The translations under genes and the position numbers were made by a program. A stretch of 25,846 bases of DNA from Didymodactylos carnosus (lineage: Eukaryota > Rotifera > Eurotatoria > Philodinida > Philodinidae). Of the stretch, positions 1 through 9,710 are shown one piece after another. Under the pieces are notes generated by a model. That model did not search any database. It saw only the letters and a program-made list of their open reading frames with translations, and was not told where the DNA came from. The DNA lies in contig CAJNOQ010002170.1 in assembly GCA_905250885.1 (NCBI GenBank), positions 1 to 25,846 of the forward strand, given 5' to 3'. Positions within the stretch are counted from its first letter, which is position 1; each line of letters starts with the position of its first letter.

Positions 1-53
1 GTAGTTTACCGAATGATGCAGCTGCTAGTTGCTTTCGACGGTTTATCTCTTCT

Positions 54-1004
54 GTGTCGCCAAGAAGAGTGCCTAGCTTTTTGGTGTTTCGCCAGGTTTC
101 GTCTTTTCGGTCTTCTTCTCGTTTTAGTTCCTCTTCGTCATTAATCTTAACAGTATTTTTATTCATATTTATATTTGAGATCGTACTCTATTATACGAAC
201 CCCGACTATATTCATTGCTCATATACCCTTGAATAATAGGAATTCTCATTTCAATAATGTATGTAAGTTATCATCATATATTTTCAACAAAAGTTATTAT
301 AAACAGTTTGTTATACTCACACGAACATTAACTCCGTATGTATGGAAAAATTTTAAATCTCTTTTGTGTTCTGGTATCAATGTTTATATTATGTTCGATC
401 AATCATTGACCGAACTCAATCAAACGAACAATCGATTTTTCCACATTCTTAATAACATTTTAGAATTATATGATCTGTCCTACATGAATAAAGTATCAAT
501 CATTCAATAAAATTAATGGAACATGATGTTCAATGGTATCATGTACAATCTATTGTTAATCTATTCGAAAAATATAAACATGATCATTTTGATTTGATAT
601 GTAATAATATGTTTAATAATGCAGAAAATCCATCAAGGATGCATTGACTTAAGACACTTTCTGATACATTTCCAAAACAATATTGGACAGGATCATATAA
701 CCTGCCAGTAAGGATTTCTCGACGACTAGTCACGTTTCATTCATACTATATAAAATTAATACATTCGAAACGATTTCAACATACATTGGATATTGATTAT
801 CGTTTTCAAGAATTTAGTTTTGCTACAATTGTGAAAATGGAAAATTTAACTCCAACGTCGTATCATCAATCAAATACAATCATTGGCTTAGAAATTCTCG
901 ATGATGAGAATCTAAAGAAAAAAATTGAATCGGGTAAATGAATTTTTCATCCTGTAAAATATGATAGTATATTAACAAAATATATCAACGACACACTGAT
1001 CTAA
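54..1004 (+). pseudogene. Broken type II membrane protein, glycosyltransferase-like
   Basis: Three pieces in different frames read as one decayed protein. Bases 54-236 give a basic, Ser-rich leader followed by a hydrophobic segment (LILTVFLFIFIFEIVLYY), which looks like a signal anchor. Bases 175-510 continue with a stem and then a globular start (LTRTLTPYVWKNFKSLLCSG). Bases 513-1004 are open apart from TGA at 645-647 and TGA at 939-941, and contain EHDVQWYHVQSI, TFPKQYWTGSYN and a closing FHPVKYDSILTKYI. A short cytosolic tail, anchor and stem plus an acidic patch before Trp-Tyr recall Golgi glycosyltransferases, and from memory a family expanded in rotifers, but this was not checked by search. 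At least one frameshift and two stops make it a pseudogene. The true start is unclear; 54 is a GTG, not an ATG. The family name is tentative, the coding origin fairly sure. Confidence 0.5.
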
Positions 1005-2639
1005 AAATGACTATGCCCCAAAGCGTGTCTAGTGATGTGAATGAAATGAAAAAATTTTGACATCGTGTTGTAAGCAAAAGTATTTCACAGAAATAAAACA
1101 TTTTTAAGATATTCGCCATTTTAAGTGTCGGCGCATTATTGGTATGAAAAAGTGTTATTCCGCTTATTCTTTTAGTGATAAACGTCTTAGAACTAGGAGC
1201 AGTAGAAACTATAGACGAAAAATATAGCTTTCGTTTTATAAAAGTATCTTGTTCAGTCGGCCCTACGGTATGTTGGCTCCAGTTCTTTGGCTTACAATAG
1301 GCGTGGATTATTTATTTGAGACATTGTTCAGTTTTCATAAGACAAAACTAAAAAGCAAATGAATTAATTACAGTTGACTTGATCTCCAAGGTTATTCCTC
1401 AGACAGAGTACGGTTAAGGAAGTTCATAGCATGTGAAAAATAATACATTTCTTTTAGATTGAGGTCATTTGATTTGATTTCCCGTCCAAAGTTATCAGTA
1501 AATTCAGTTTTAGACGATAGAAATGACCATGTCTCGAGTTTTAAGAGACCTGTTGCCATAGAATCGAGCATTTTCTCTATAGGGCATAACATGGCAAAGT
1601 TAATTTTTTTCTGAAACCATTTCGACCTTGAACAGCATATAAAAGTAGGAATGTCACTTTTTGGTTTCGTCTTGACACATTAAACTTGATAAGAAAAGAA
1701 TTTTGTTTTCGAAAAGCCGCGCCGTTGTTTTCTGAATTTTGAGAAAATTTCTAGTATCTTAATTACTATGACACTACTTTCGAACCAATCTTTTCGAGTA
1801 TGTTTTAAATTTCTTAAAGTTTTAAAAAACTTTCAGAAATTCATTTAGCTTAACCAAACGCCAAACATTCTTCAGCTATACTTCGAGCGCGTAACAAATC
1901 GCTACGCTACCTAAATGTGTTATTAAGGGCCTCCCCCTCAGAAAACAACTTTTTGGTCTTACATCCGATTTTGATCAAACTTTCAGCAAATGTTGCACAT
2001 TCAAAGGTGTGAACACAATATTTTTTTTACTCTCGATCTATTACCGTTCCGGAGTTTTCTGGAGTCCAAGGCCAAAAACCTCTTTTCCTGAATACAGCTC
2101 ACGATAGAGATCTCGAGTTGGTTGTATTTTAAACCTGACACCTACCTGGGGGACTAATGGGAGCAGATTTTTAATTAGACCTTTGTTGGTTCTCTAGAGA
2201 CGCAAGTTTCTGAAAAACCCTAAAAGATCCTTTCAAGTTTTTCCAAAGTTCCTTTTTTTCCTAAGGAACTAAGGCCTAATTAAAAATCTGCTCCCATCAG
2301 TTCACGCAGAATTTTATGCTCTGTCGATTAAAAATAAATTTTCTCTATGATGAACCGTTGTTAAGAAAAGGGATCTACAGCAAACGAGGTTAGAAAAAAA
2401 AACGTGTTTTGAGAGAAAACGCTGTGCATTCGTTGGCCTGTTTTAGGACAAGTAGGAAAATGCTTGTAATTATTGAACGCAAGATTACACAGGGTTGTGC
2501 AACGTCCTATTTTGATCAGAAAAGCCTGCTCTACATCCAAAAGCCAGATCTACATGTTCAGAAAATTTACTTGTTTAAGTGTCCAGAAAAAAATTATTAT
2601 CGGAAGCGATACCGATTCTAAAAGTGACACTCCAGGCTA
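1005..2639. other. Gene-poor stretch with a short hairpin and one unrecognised ORF
   Basis: No recognisable gene. A 66-codon reading frame on the - strand (1592-1392, ending NFLNRTLSEE) has ordinary-looking composition but matches nothing I know. Bases 2157-2182 and 2273-2297 form inverted arms of about 25 bp around a 90 bp loop (arm core GGGAGCAGATTTTTAATTAG), suggesting a small foldback element or a remnant of one. Confidence 0.4.
2157..2297. repeat. Short inverted repeat, 25 bp arms
   Basis: The left arm (2157-2182) reads ATGGGAGCAGATTTTTAATT and continues AGACC. The right arm (2273-2297), reverse-complemented, reads the same except AGGCC. One mismatch in about 25 bases; loop about 90 bases. 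Confidence 0.6.
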
Positions 2640-3195
2640 TCTTTCCATGTGCAAGTATCCAAATTGATTTTTTAATACAAAAAGATTTCATTCCGAGGGA
2701 GGATCCCTTAAAACATCTATGTCATTATCAGAAATGATGTATGACAGTGTCGCCAGCGAACAACCATGTAGTTGAACTTAATGATTCTCCAAGATCATCA
2801 GTGAAAACAAGAAACAACAATGCGGTGAGAACGCTCCCTTGCGGGACGCTTCGGTCTACTTTTTTCGGATCCATTAATCACTGTTATAACTTCTCTATCA
2901 GTCAAATAGCTCTTAAACCACTTCAATAGTGAGCCATGTACACCTTTTATTTCTAATTATGCAGTAAATCGCTTAGCCAGACATGATCGAGCGCCTTGCT
3001 AAAGTCGAGAAATATGGCTCTTGATATTTGCTCGGAATTCAGTTTTAGTCAATACTGTTTTCTTTATAGCATTGCTCCTCATTTTTGCACAGATTTGAGA
3101 AAATCACACACAGTTTCGTATAACTCATATTACGTAGCCATGAATGATGCAAATTTTCATAAAGAATATTTTCAAGATGCATTTTGTCAATGAGT
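2640..3195 (-). pseudogene. Non-LTR (LINE) reverse transcriptase relic
   Basis: On the - strand, in shifting frames, the core motifs of a CR1/jockey-like reverse transcriptase appear in the right order. Near 3018-2990 is AIFLDFSKALDHVW, palm motif A with the first catalytic Asp codon at 3006-3004. Next comes LLKWFKSYLTDREVITVING (about 2930-2870), the usual stretch between motifs A and B. Near 2850-2820 is SVPQGSVLT, motif B. Near 2780-2740 are LLFLVFTDDL and LFAGDTVIHH, the motif C region. The normal FADD box is FAGD here, so one catalytic Asp is changed to Gly (GGC at 2753-2751). Several stops and at least two frame changes separate the blocks, and no endonuclease or 3' tail was found. This is a dead, truncated copy. 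The superfamily (CR1 versus jockey) cannot be settled by eye. Confidence 0.85.
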
Positions 3196-3984
3196 AGCTA
3201 CAGAAAAAATGATCTTCAATTTATTTTATTGAGAAATTTACGTTCTCCCTTAAAACCATAAGCAGTGTAAAACAAGCATCTTTATTAGATATCGTAAAAG
3301 TTCTAAAAAATAGATACTATGCCAATTTTATATTAACTTGCCTTTCTAAAAACCTTTTTGTTCATTTTTTTTATAATGCATCGACATATACATTTTATTG
3401 TAAATTGTGTAACTAAAATTAATTGAAACATACAGAAAGAATAAAGAAAAAGGTGAACTTTATGCAGAAAAGAAAAATTTTTATGTCCCTCTTGATATAT
3501 TATATATATATATCGGTATATACATAATCACTTCATCTGAATTGTATCTGATAGCTTTTTAATAACACTGTGCTATTGCACTGCAATTCATACGTTCAAA
3601 TGAGAAAAAATACATTTTGCCTATTCTCGATTAAGAAGTTGTTTTGAAATATACATCCTCATTACACCATGTTTTACTCGGCCTTTTCTTCGAGAAAATG
3701 ATGCAATCACTTTGAGAGACCTAAGGACTGCAGTCCTCTTGAAACATAATTTTTCTCACTCATAAATTCCTCTGCCTCGAAAGTTTTTAGTTTGAATCAA
3801 GTATACCACAACATCAACCACCTGCATCGGAGGAATTCTTAGTTTTGATGAATTATCTGAGAGAAAATTTTTCTCATCTCATAACCGGTTAAGAAGAGCT
3901 GGTTCAGTAGGTGATGTCCCGTAAGCGGGCGAGATTCGAAGACAGGGGAAGATTGTTTACGACTCGTATATAAGAGACCGTTAA
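3196..3984. other. Noncoding, AT-rich
   Basis: Nothing recognisable. There is a short alternating TA run near 3497-3530 (microsatellite-like). Its right end may hold the eroded continuation of the neighbouring gypsy RT relic, but no motif is readable. Confidence 0.35.
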
Positions 3985-4140
3985 TCACTCGATACTGAGA
4001 CAAAACTCACATTTGGACGCTTTAAGGGTTAAGTTGGCTTCTTTTAGGCGCAAGAAAACAGCCTCGAGGTCTAGGAGGTGCTATTCGAACGTGGGAGAAA
4101 AAATGATAATATCGTCAATGTAAACCAGACAATATGAAGA
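3985..4140 (-). pseudogene. Ty3/gypsy reverse transcriptase fragment with YIDD box
   Basis: The - strand frame beginning about 4137 reads SYCLVYIDDIIIFSPTFE, stop, HLLDLEAVFLRLKEANLTLK, then ASKCEFCLSIE, stop. This is the classic Ty3/gypsy palm motif C (Y-hydrophobic-DD, Asp codons at 4116-4111) followed by the helix and KCEF thumb-entry motif. The TAG at 4083-4081 sits where the family has Glu (expected E-E-H-L). Reading is lost after the TGA at 3987-3985, before the usual YLGH motif. About 50 codons survive. It is separate from the gypsy PR/RT piece at 12.5-13.3 kb, and whether both are one family cannot be judged because they cover different parts of pol. Confidence 0.85.
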
Positions 4141-4888
4141 GAGATAGAAAGAAAAAAAAGAAGAGTTTTGCAGGAGAACGGAAGGTTCGGCAAGACGAGA
4201 TCGCCAAGTGTGAGAGACCTCTACTTATAAGTCCTTGAGAGGTTATTGTATGTGTGCTTTATAATACGTAGTGTATGTATATTATACTTTTATTTCGACA
4301 CGCTCTTTAAAAAAAATTCCAACCTACTGACACTAAAAACTAATATATCTACTACATGCCAAAAGATAAGAACAAAATGAAAAAGAAAAGGAACATCAAA
4401 AATATCAAAAAGGAAAGAACGGAGCGCACCAAAGCAAAATACCTATCTACAGAGATAAACTGTACATTGGAAGTAGACGTTGTGAACAATAATCGTCACA
4501 CACATAATACAACATCAGTGAGATAATCTTTGCTCTTTCCTAAAGGACAATGAACCTTGAACCTTGAATTTATTTTGTCAAAAAAAATGTTGATTTGAAC
4601 AGGAAAGTAGGAAAAAGAATACACTTACTTTCTTACAAAATCCTACCACCTTTAACAGAGCAAGAAATATGATAACCTATACTACGAAAAAAATAGATAC
4701 GTTTCTCCCTTCAGAAAAAGAATTATTGTGTTATCTTTTCAAATATAAAAGCATCTACACCTAATTAATGCAAACAAAAAAACCTGTTATCATCAACATC
4801 GTGAAGTGCTTTAATAAAACGCTGCTTTTAAAGAACACTTCGAATACACACGCGCAATTTTATTTCTTCACATTACAATTGTGGAATC
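4141..4888. other. Noncoding stretch upstream of the PMP3 gene
   Basis: No gene seen. It contains an A-rich, polypurine-like segment (4141-4175 and 4375-4430) and a tiny direct repeat of GAACCTT near 4553-4566. The last 100 bases presumably hold the promoter and 5' UTR of the gene starting at 4889, but no convincing TATA box was identified. Confidence 0.35.
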
Positions 4889-5147
4889 ATGTCTGGCGCA
4901 ATAACTAAAATATTTTTGTCGATAATTTGCATTTTTATTCCGCCGATTGCGGTAATCATCCAAGTTGGTTGCACAAAACAATTCTGGATTAACGTGCTGT
5001 AAGTATTCTCGATCCTTTTAAAGAAAAAAGATATCTTTGTTAATGTAGCAGTGTTTTAAGACTTTATTTTATTTTAGTTTAACAATACTAGGACTTCTTC
5101 CAGGCGTTATTCATGGTTTATTTGTTATCTGGTCGGGCAGTACTTGA
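4889..5147 (+). CDS. PMP3/UPF0057 small membrane proteolipid, two exons
   Basis: Exon 1 is 4889-4998 and exon 2 is 5078-5147; the 79 bp intron has GTAAGT at the donor and TTTTATTTTAG at the acceptor, and is phase 2. The spliced product is 59 residues: MSGAITKIFLSIICIFIPPI (residues 1-20), then AVIIQVGCTKQFWINV, then LLTILGLLPGVIHGLFVIW and a short SGST tail. This is the whole PMP3/RCI2 (UPF0057) fold: two transmembrane helices with the hallmark PP in helix 1, the G-C-x-x-x-F-W-I-N turn, and LTILG-x-x-PG-x-IH in helix 2. Family length is usually 50-60 residues, so it is complete. Members sit in the plasma membrane and are tied to salt, cold and drying tolerance and membrane potential in yeast and plants; that role here is inference. 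No frame damage is seen, and both neighbours are transposon relics. No clear polyadenylation signal lies close downstream. Confidence 0.9.
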
Positions 5148-6087
5148 AAACCCTTGTCATTAGACCGAAACAGTTATTATAAATCGAACAGGAATAGAGA
5201 TGTTTGTCCTGAAATTTCATTTTTATTTGTTGAATTTTCGTTTTTAAAATAAGATTACTCAAGCTCGTACATGAACAAGGTTAGCCACTATATAGTAGTT
5301 CTTTCAAGTTTAACCCAAAGCAGTAATCTAGTGGCTCTTATGAGCTCAATATAAAATGGAATAGTCTACTCAAAAACTGTCGAAATATTTTGTACAAGGT
5401 TAACAATCAATACTCATTGATCGAAGCTTTCGATTAAAATCATTAATCATCATCAGTCACAGAGAACGACTGAAAAGTATACGAACAAGTATAAACTTTC
5501 TGCCTTTTTTTTATTGTTTTCAAAACTGATATGAACTCAAGCACTGCACTGTTGATCTTACACAAATTATTTTAGCGTATTTCAACCTTATATCAATAAA
5601 TGGAATGGAACGTCTTAAAACTGTGTTTCGCTCGACAAGACAACTGTGACATTTTCCATTACTTTTCCTGCAATCGAGACGACCGGCTTTCTGTTTCACG
5701 GTCTAACAATGTGAATGTTATAGTTAATGATTATGTCAAGATAAAATCATTTCTAGCAAAAACATGAGGTTGAGACCGACATAAAATCGACTGGAAGGAC
5801 TTTGAAGTCATTGACAGTGACAAAAAACTCCTATTATCTGTTAGTAAAGGAGAGCTAGATGATCAAAATGTTAGAGCCAAAATTGAATTGTACAACTCAT
5901 TCTGTTTCAATGATCATTTTTCCTGAAGGAATACATAAAAAAAAAGAAGAAGAAAAAAGTAAAGAGATATGATAGTCGAAAACCAGATAAATACAGAAGC
6001 TTAAAATTATATAATACAATTTCTGTCATTTTATTTTTGTTTCTAGAAAAGAAAGGTTAGATAGTAAAACGCGGACGAAGCTTTTTT
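5148..6087. other. Noncoding stretch between PMP3 and the MULE
   Basis: No protein or RNA gene recognised. It presumably begins with the 3' UTR of the PMP3 gene. An 8 bp inverted pair (AGCCACTA near 5283, TAGTGGCT near 5333) is too short to mean much. Confidence 0.3.
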
Positions 6088-6220
6088 TGTGCCCGGAATT
6101 ACGACAGATTTGTGCTCGTTTATATTTTTTTGCGCCCGTTTAAAACTTTTTGTGCCCGGTCCGGGTACAAAAAAATCTTTTGACACTTTTGTGCCCGGAG
6201 ATAGATATGTGCCCGGTTTG
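6088..6220 (+). repeat. Left terminal inverted repeat with iterated TGTGCCCGG
   Basis: Six copies or near-copies of TGTGCCCGG lie at 6088, 6111 (TGTGCTCG), 6131 (TGCGCCCG), 6151, 6190 and 6208, each usually preceded by a T run. From 6146 inward it pairs with 9641-9710. Confidence 0.8.
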
Positions 6221-6510
6221 TGTTTAAAAATGAAAATATAATACCAATATATAATATATACTAAATTTAATAGTAGACCATAAGTTATTCTGACAGATAT
6301 CGCTTGTGATATACGTGTATATATTTATGTGCAAGATGCATGCAAGTAAAAGTGTGCAAGAACTATACTAAGATGTGCAAGTACTATACAGTTGTCACAG
6401 CCTGGCAATGTTGATCAAGGATCTTTTTCGTGAATCCGATTGATATATTATGCACAAACAGAGAATTCGACGTAATCATTGGATCATCCTAGTTCAAAGA
6501 TAGCCCTATA

Positions 6511-8269
6511 CCCTAGGGATATTCCCGTTCCATTCTTGCTGAGATCTGATCGCGTACCCGATTTTTTCCTGTGTAACGAAAAAACGCTGATCTTGAGAAA
6601 ATAAAATCGCGATCTTATAATTGGAATCGCGTTCTTGATCAAGTTCGTTATGTGATCTCGTTTCATTTGTTTTTCAAGACAGTGACGGGACCGCAGCAGG
6701 ATTATAGCAAGATCGTGTCTAATTCGAGACAAGATCTTGAGGAGATCTTTCCTTTGCCCACTGTTGAGAAAATTTTTTTATTGTTATATCATTCTGTTCC
6801 TTAAACTATCAAAGTACAAAATCAATCTTGCATGAAACTAGGATCACACTGACTTCGTATTTTCCTTTATCTCAGTCTGTAACGATGTAATATTGTTTTA
6901 TTTCATCCATCCGTCGATAGAATAAGAAAAACAGACAGACAGTGTGCGTATATCATCGTCCACTGTGTTTATTCTTTGTTCTCTTTCAACATGTGTAATA
7001 GATATACAATACAAGTCAATTATACTCATTTCTTGACTTTTTAACGCAGTGCAACGAGTGTTTTTTGTGTTTTGTGTGTTGTTGTAGTTAATGAAAATAG
7101 ACTAACTGTTTGACTATTGTCATCAGTAAGTACACAGCAATTTTCGAGAGAGAAGAGCATTTGGAGAGGAAAATTAATTTTTTTGTCTCAAAGTTGAACT
7201 ATTTTCTTCTTGACAGGTTTAGAACTGAAAGATAATATTCTTTCTCGGACAATGCATCAAATCTAAAGTCTTCTCCGGTGTGCAGATTCAGTTAAGAATG
7301 TTGACTGTGCAGAGATCTCAGAATGAAAAGTCACAACAGTGAGAGAAATGCACAAGGTTGAAGTATCACAAATTGTGGGTTACCTCGGTGTAAGATCGCT
7401 TTGCTGTTTGAGTCTTTCAGAATGTAGCAACGATCATTTCGATCCTGTTTGATGTACAGAGAATAGCGGCACAGACAGAGCACCTCAATCGCAGGACGCT
7501 AGATTGGCTCTAGCAACGAACGGATCCGAGTGTCAAGTATCTACAGATACACATTCACTGGAAGTTCAAGAGTGAATGTTTTCTTCACATACGGCAAGTA
7601 TTACCTTATTGGCACAACTCACAGATAAAACACAAAGACAGTCCCTCTCACTTTTATTATGAAATCCAATGGCAGTAACGTTTCGAATCAGAACTGAAAA
7701 ATACACCGATGAAGAAGCTAAAGATACATCTGAGATGAAACCTCACCGGCAAAAACAATATCACATTTTAGATGAGCAAATTAATAATAGTTCAACTTTG
7801 TGACATTGAAATGAAATGGAGCTTATAACTCAAAACAAAAAAAGTAAATTGCTGTGTACTCGGAAGGTGTTCTAGGAGAAAATCTCTAATTACTTCATGT
7901 TCTCGAAGAATATACCGAGTAAAACATGATGAAATGTGGTGGAAAAGAGATTAAACCATCGAAAGAATGTAGTGGCAATCAGATAAGTGGTAGGAAAGCT
8001 TTCTCAGCCTTCCTGCAACCTTGTTCTAATCATACCGAGATCTTGGTATGATCTTGTTCGGATCCCGTTGCAATCTTTGTAGGATTTCAGCGCGATCCCG
8101 TCAAAAAAATTTTGCGTCAACATTGTCAAATTTTCGTTACACGGGAAAAATAGCAAGATTAGGTACGATCGCGATATCGATCCTGCGTTAAGTTTCAAAT
8201 TTCTTATCAAAATCGCGGCAAGATGAGGCTGTATTCTTGCTGCGAAATGAAGCGGGAATGCTACTAGGG
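6511..8269. mobile_element. Nested inverted-repeat element with CCCTAG ends
   Basis: The left end (6511) starts CCCTAGGGATATTCCCG and the right end (8269), reverse-complemented, starts CCCTAGTAGCATTCCCG. Both are flanked by TA (6509-6510 and 8270-8271). Further in, 6552-6582 (CGTACCCGATTTTTTCC then TGTGTAACGAAAA) is matched in reverse complement at 8135-8171. The arms reach roughly 250 bp each but are clearly diverged, with indels, and rich in GATC/AAGATC words. The inside (6760-8000) has no recognisable gene, so the element looks non-autonomous. CCCTAG ends recall piggyBac, whose target is TTAA; here only TA is shared, so a Tc1/mariner-type origin or a decayed piggyBac are both possible. It lies just before the MULE transposase start. 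Confidence 0.55.
6760..8000. other. Noncoding interior of the nested element
   Basis: No protein motif is recognised on either strand. Scattered short ORFs are all under 90 codons and lack family signals. It may be unique filler of a non-autonomous element. Confidence 0.35.
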
Positions 8270-8315
8270 TAACTGAAATCAAAAAGAAACTTTCAACTAA
8301 AACTTACTTTAAACC

Positions 8316-9513
8316 ATGGCTCGGAGAGCGTGGAATTTTTTTGTAGAAGAATTTTCTGATCAGAATGATATAAAATCACTTATAAAACAAAATAATGTTT
8401 CAATAAAACGAACCGGAACAATAGCTCTTGGAAAAAAAGTAACATATCGATGAAGCCAAGCTAGAAAATATCCTGAATGCGATTTTCAAATTCGTCTGAT
8501 CCATTACAATGATAAAAAAGTTGCTGCTTGTCTAGTAAACATAATCATGATCATCGTGCTAGTACAACTCGCGTTTCATCACCTGTTAGAGATATTGTCA
8601 AAAAAATCAGTAGCAGCTGGACTAACTCAATCTCAAACACGTCGTGCTATACAAAATGAATGCACTAGTGATGTTCCAAGTACACAAGCGTCAAGTTTGT
8701 TAAAGTATCATCGTTCAGTATCAAGACCGAATGTTCGTTCGAAAATGCACTAACATCGAAAAATGATTCCTGCACATAAACAGAAACTTATTGATGAAGA
8801 ACTTCATATTTTACAGTTATCATTCGGTGATCCAGTATTTTTCAAAGAAGCTGCATTGTTATTAACAAAATGGAGATCTGATCCTGATTTGGTTATATTT
8901 TCTAATAATTTTGAAACAACCTGGATAAATGATTTAAGATACTGGTATGAAGGAGCTGCAATGGGTGTTCCGTCAACAAATAACGGTCTTGAATCAAGAA
9001 ATAGCAAAATTAAAGAACAATATGCACTCAGAGTAAAATTAAAGTTATTTTCATTTTTACCAACAATGCAACAAATGCTATCTGAATGGTCATCGAAATC
9101 AACTGAAGACCATTTCATACATTTCCAGTTGTGAGTGTTGCACAAGAAAAACAGGCTTTAACATGGGTACAAAGTCTTGATAAGAAGACAATATTACATT
9201 GGTATGGTGATCCATCTATTGTTCCATCAACATTCAATCACCAACACGATTCTATGTTATGGTTACAAGAATATTCTACGTTACCATGGACGCAATGGGA
9301 CAATTTTTCTCAATGGCTCAAAGCTGGCCGACTTATTACAATTCCAATGACTTGTTCATGTAGATCAAATTTGAAACAAATGTATGTAAGCATGCTATTG
9401 GTTTAATGATGCATTTTGGTTGTTATATTGTAAAAGACCCAGCAAGATTACAAAATTTCCAGAAACGACGCGGAAGACCAAGAAAAGTAGAAAATGCGTT
9501 GTCTGGTGTTTAG
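8316..9513 (+). pseudogene. MULE transposase, core deleted (zinc finger, SWIM, AT-hook)
   Basis: The ATG at 8316 opens MARRAWNFFVEEFSD. A TGA stop interrupts after KKVTYR, then YPECDFQIRLIHYND...AAC with HNHDH in a shifted frame (near 8536) forms a C-C-H-H finger of the FLYWCH/WRKY-GCM1 type. Frames change again into VAAGLTQSQTRRAIQ (about 8610). After a stop near 8751, residues that normally follow the DDE core appear: MIPAHKQKLIDEELHILQLS, then GVPSTNNGLESRNSKIK, the signature just downstream of the catalytic region. Bases 9131-9406 give more C-terminal sequence and CSC; a frameshift near 9400 leads to CKHAIGLMMHFG, completing a C-x-C...C-x-H SWIM finger. The end is FQKRRGRPRKVE (AT-hook) and TAG at 9511-9513. 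The catalytic DDE portion expected between about 8750 and 8763 is absent, so the product cannot be active. Confidence 0.8.
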
Positions 9514-9618
9514 CTGTTGTGCTTACATATTCTCCCTGTTCTGTCTATTTCTGCGACTACGTCAGTAAATAAATAGTGATAATAACCGTTCTCATTAATA
9601 TGCCTAATCTAATTAAAA

Positions 9619-9710
9619 CCGAGCACAAATCAATCGAATCCGAGCACATATCTGTCTCCGGGCACAAAAGTGTCAAAATATTTTTTTGTACCCGAACCGG
9701 GCACAAAAAA
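9619..9710 (-). repeat. Right terminal inverted repeat of the MULE
   Basis: CCGAGCACA at 9619 and 9640 and CCGGGCACA at 9658 and 9697 are inverted counterparts of the left-end motif. Bases 9641-9710 pair with 6146-6220. The 44 bp tandem array begins within a few bases of its outer edge. Confidence 0.8.

Larger units (their letters stand above)
6146..9710 (+). mobile_element. MULE-type DNA transposon, defective, with nested insertion
   Basis: Inverted terminal repeats bound it: 6146-6220 on the left and 9641-9710 on the right. Reverse-complementing the right end gives the left end with only a few mismatches over about 65 bases (both contain CGGGTACAAAAAAAT, then TTTTGACACTTTTGTGCCCG). Inside lies a broken transposase gene (8316-9513) with a FLYWCH/WRKY-like zinc finger, a SWIM zinc finger and an AT-hook, which is MULE architecture. 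The motif TGTGCCCGG and close variants occur six times at the left (6088, 6111, 6131, 6151, 6190, 6208) and four times inverted at the right (9619, 9640, 9658, 9697). These may be transposase-binding sites. The outer boundary is uncertain because extra motif copies lie outside 6146, and no target-site duplication could be assigned. A second element (6511-8269) occupies half its length. Confidence 0.75.

Noticed and set aside
3490..3535. TA-rich run
   Set aside because: Simple microsatellite, too short and common to carry meaning.
6484..8282. Two 80-90 codon - strand frames at 6484-6732 and 8004-8282
   Set aside because: They lie in the two arms of the nested inverted-repeat element and have no protein motif; better explained as repeat DNA.
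8804..9145. 113-codon frame on the - strand
   Set aside because: Antisense shadow of the MULE transposase frame 8763-9134, which has the recognisable motif.
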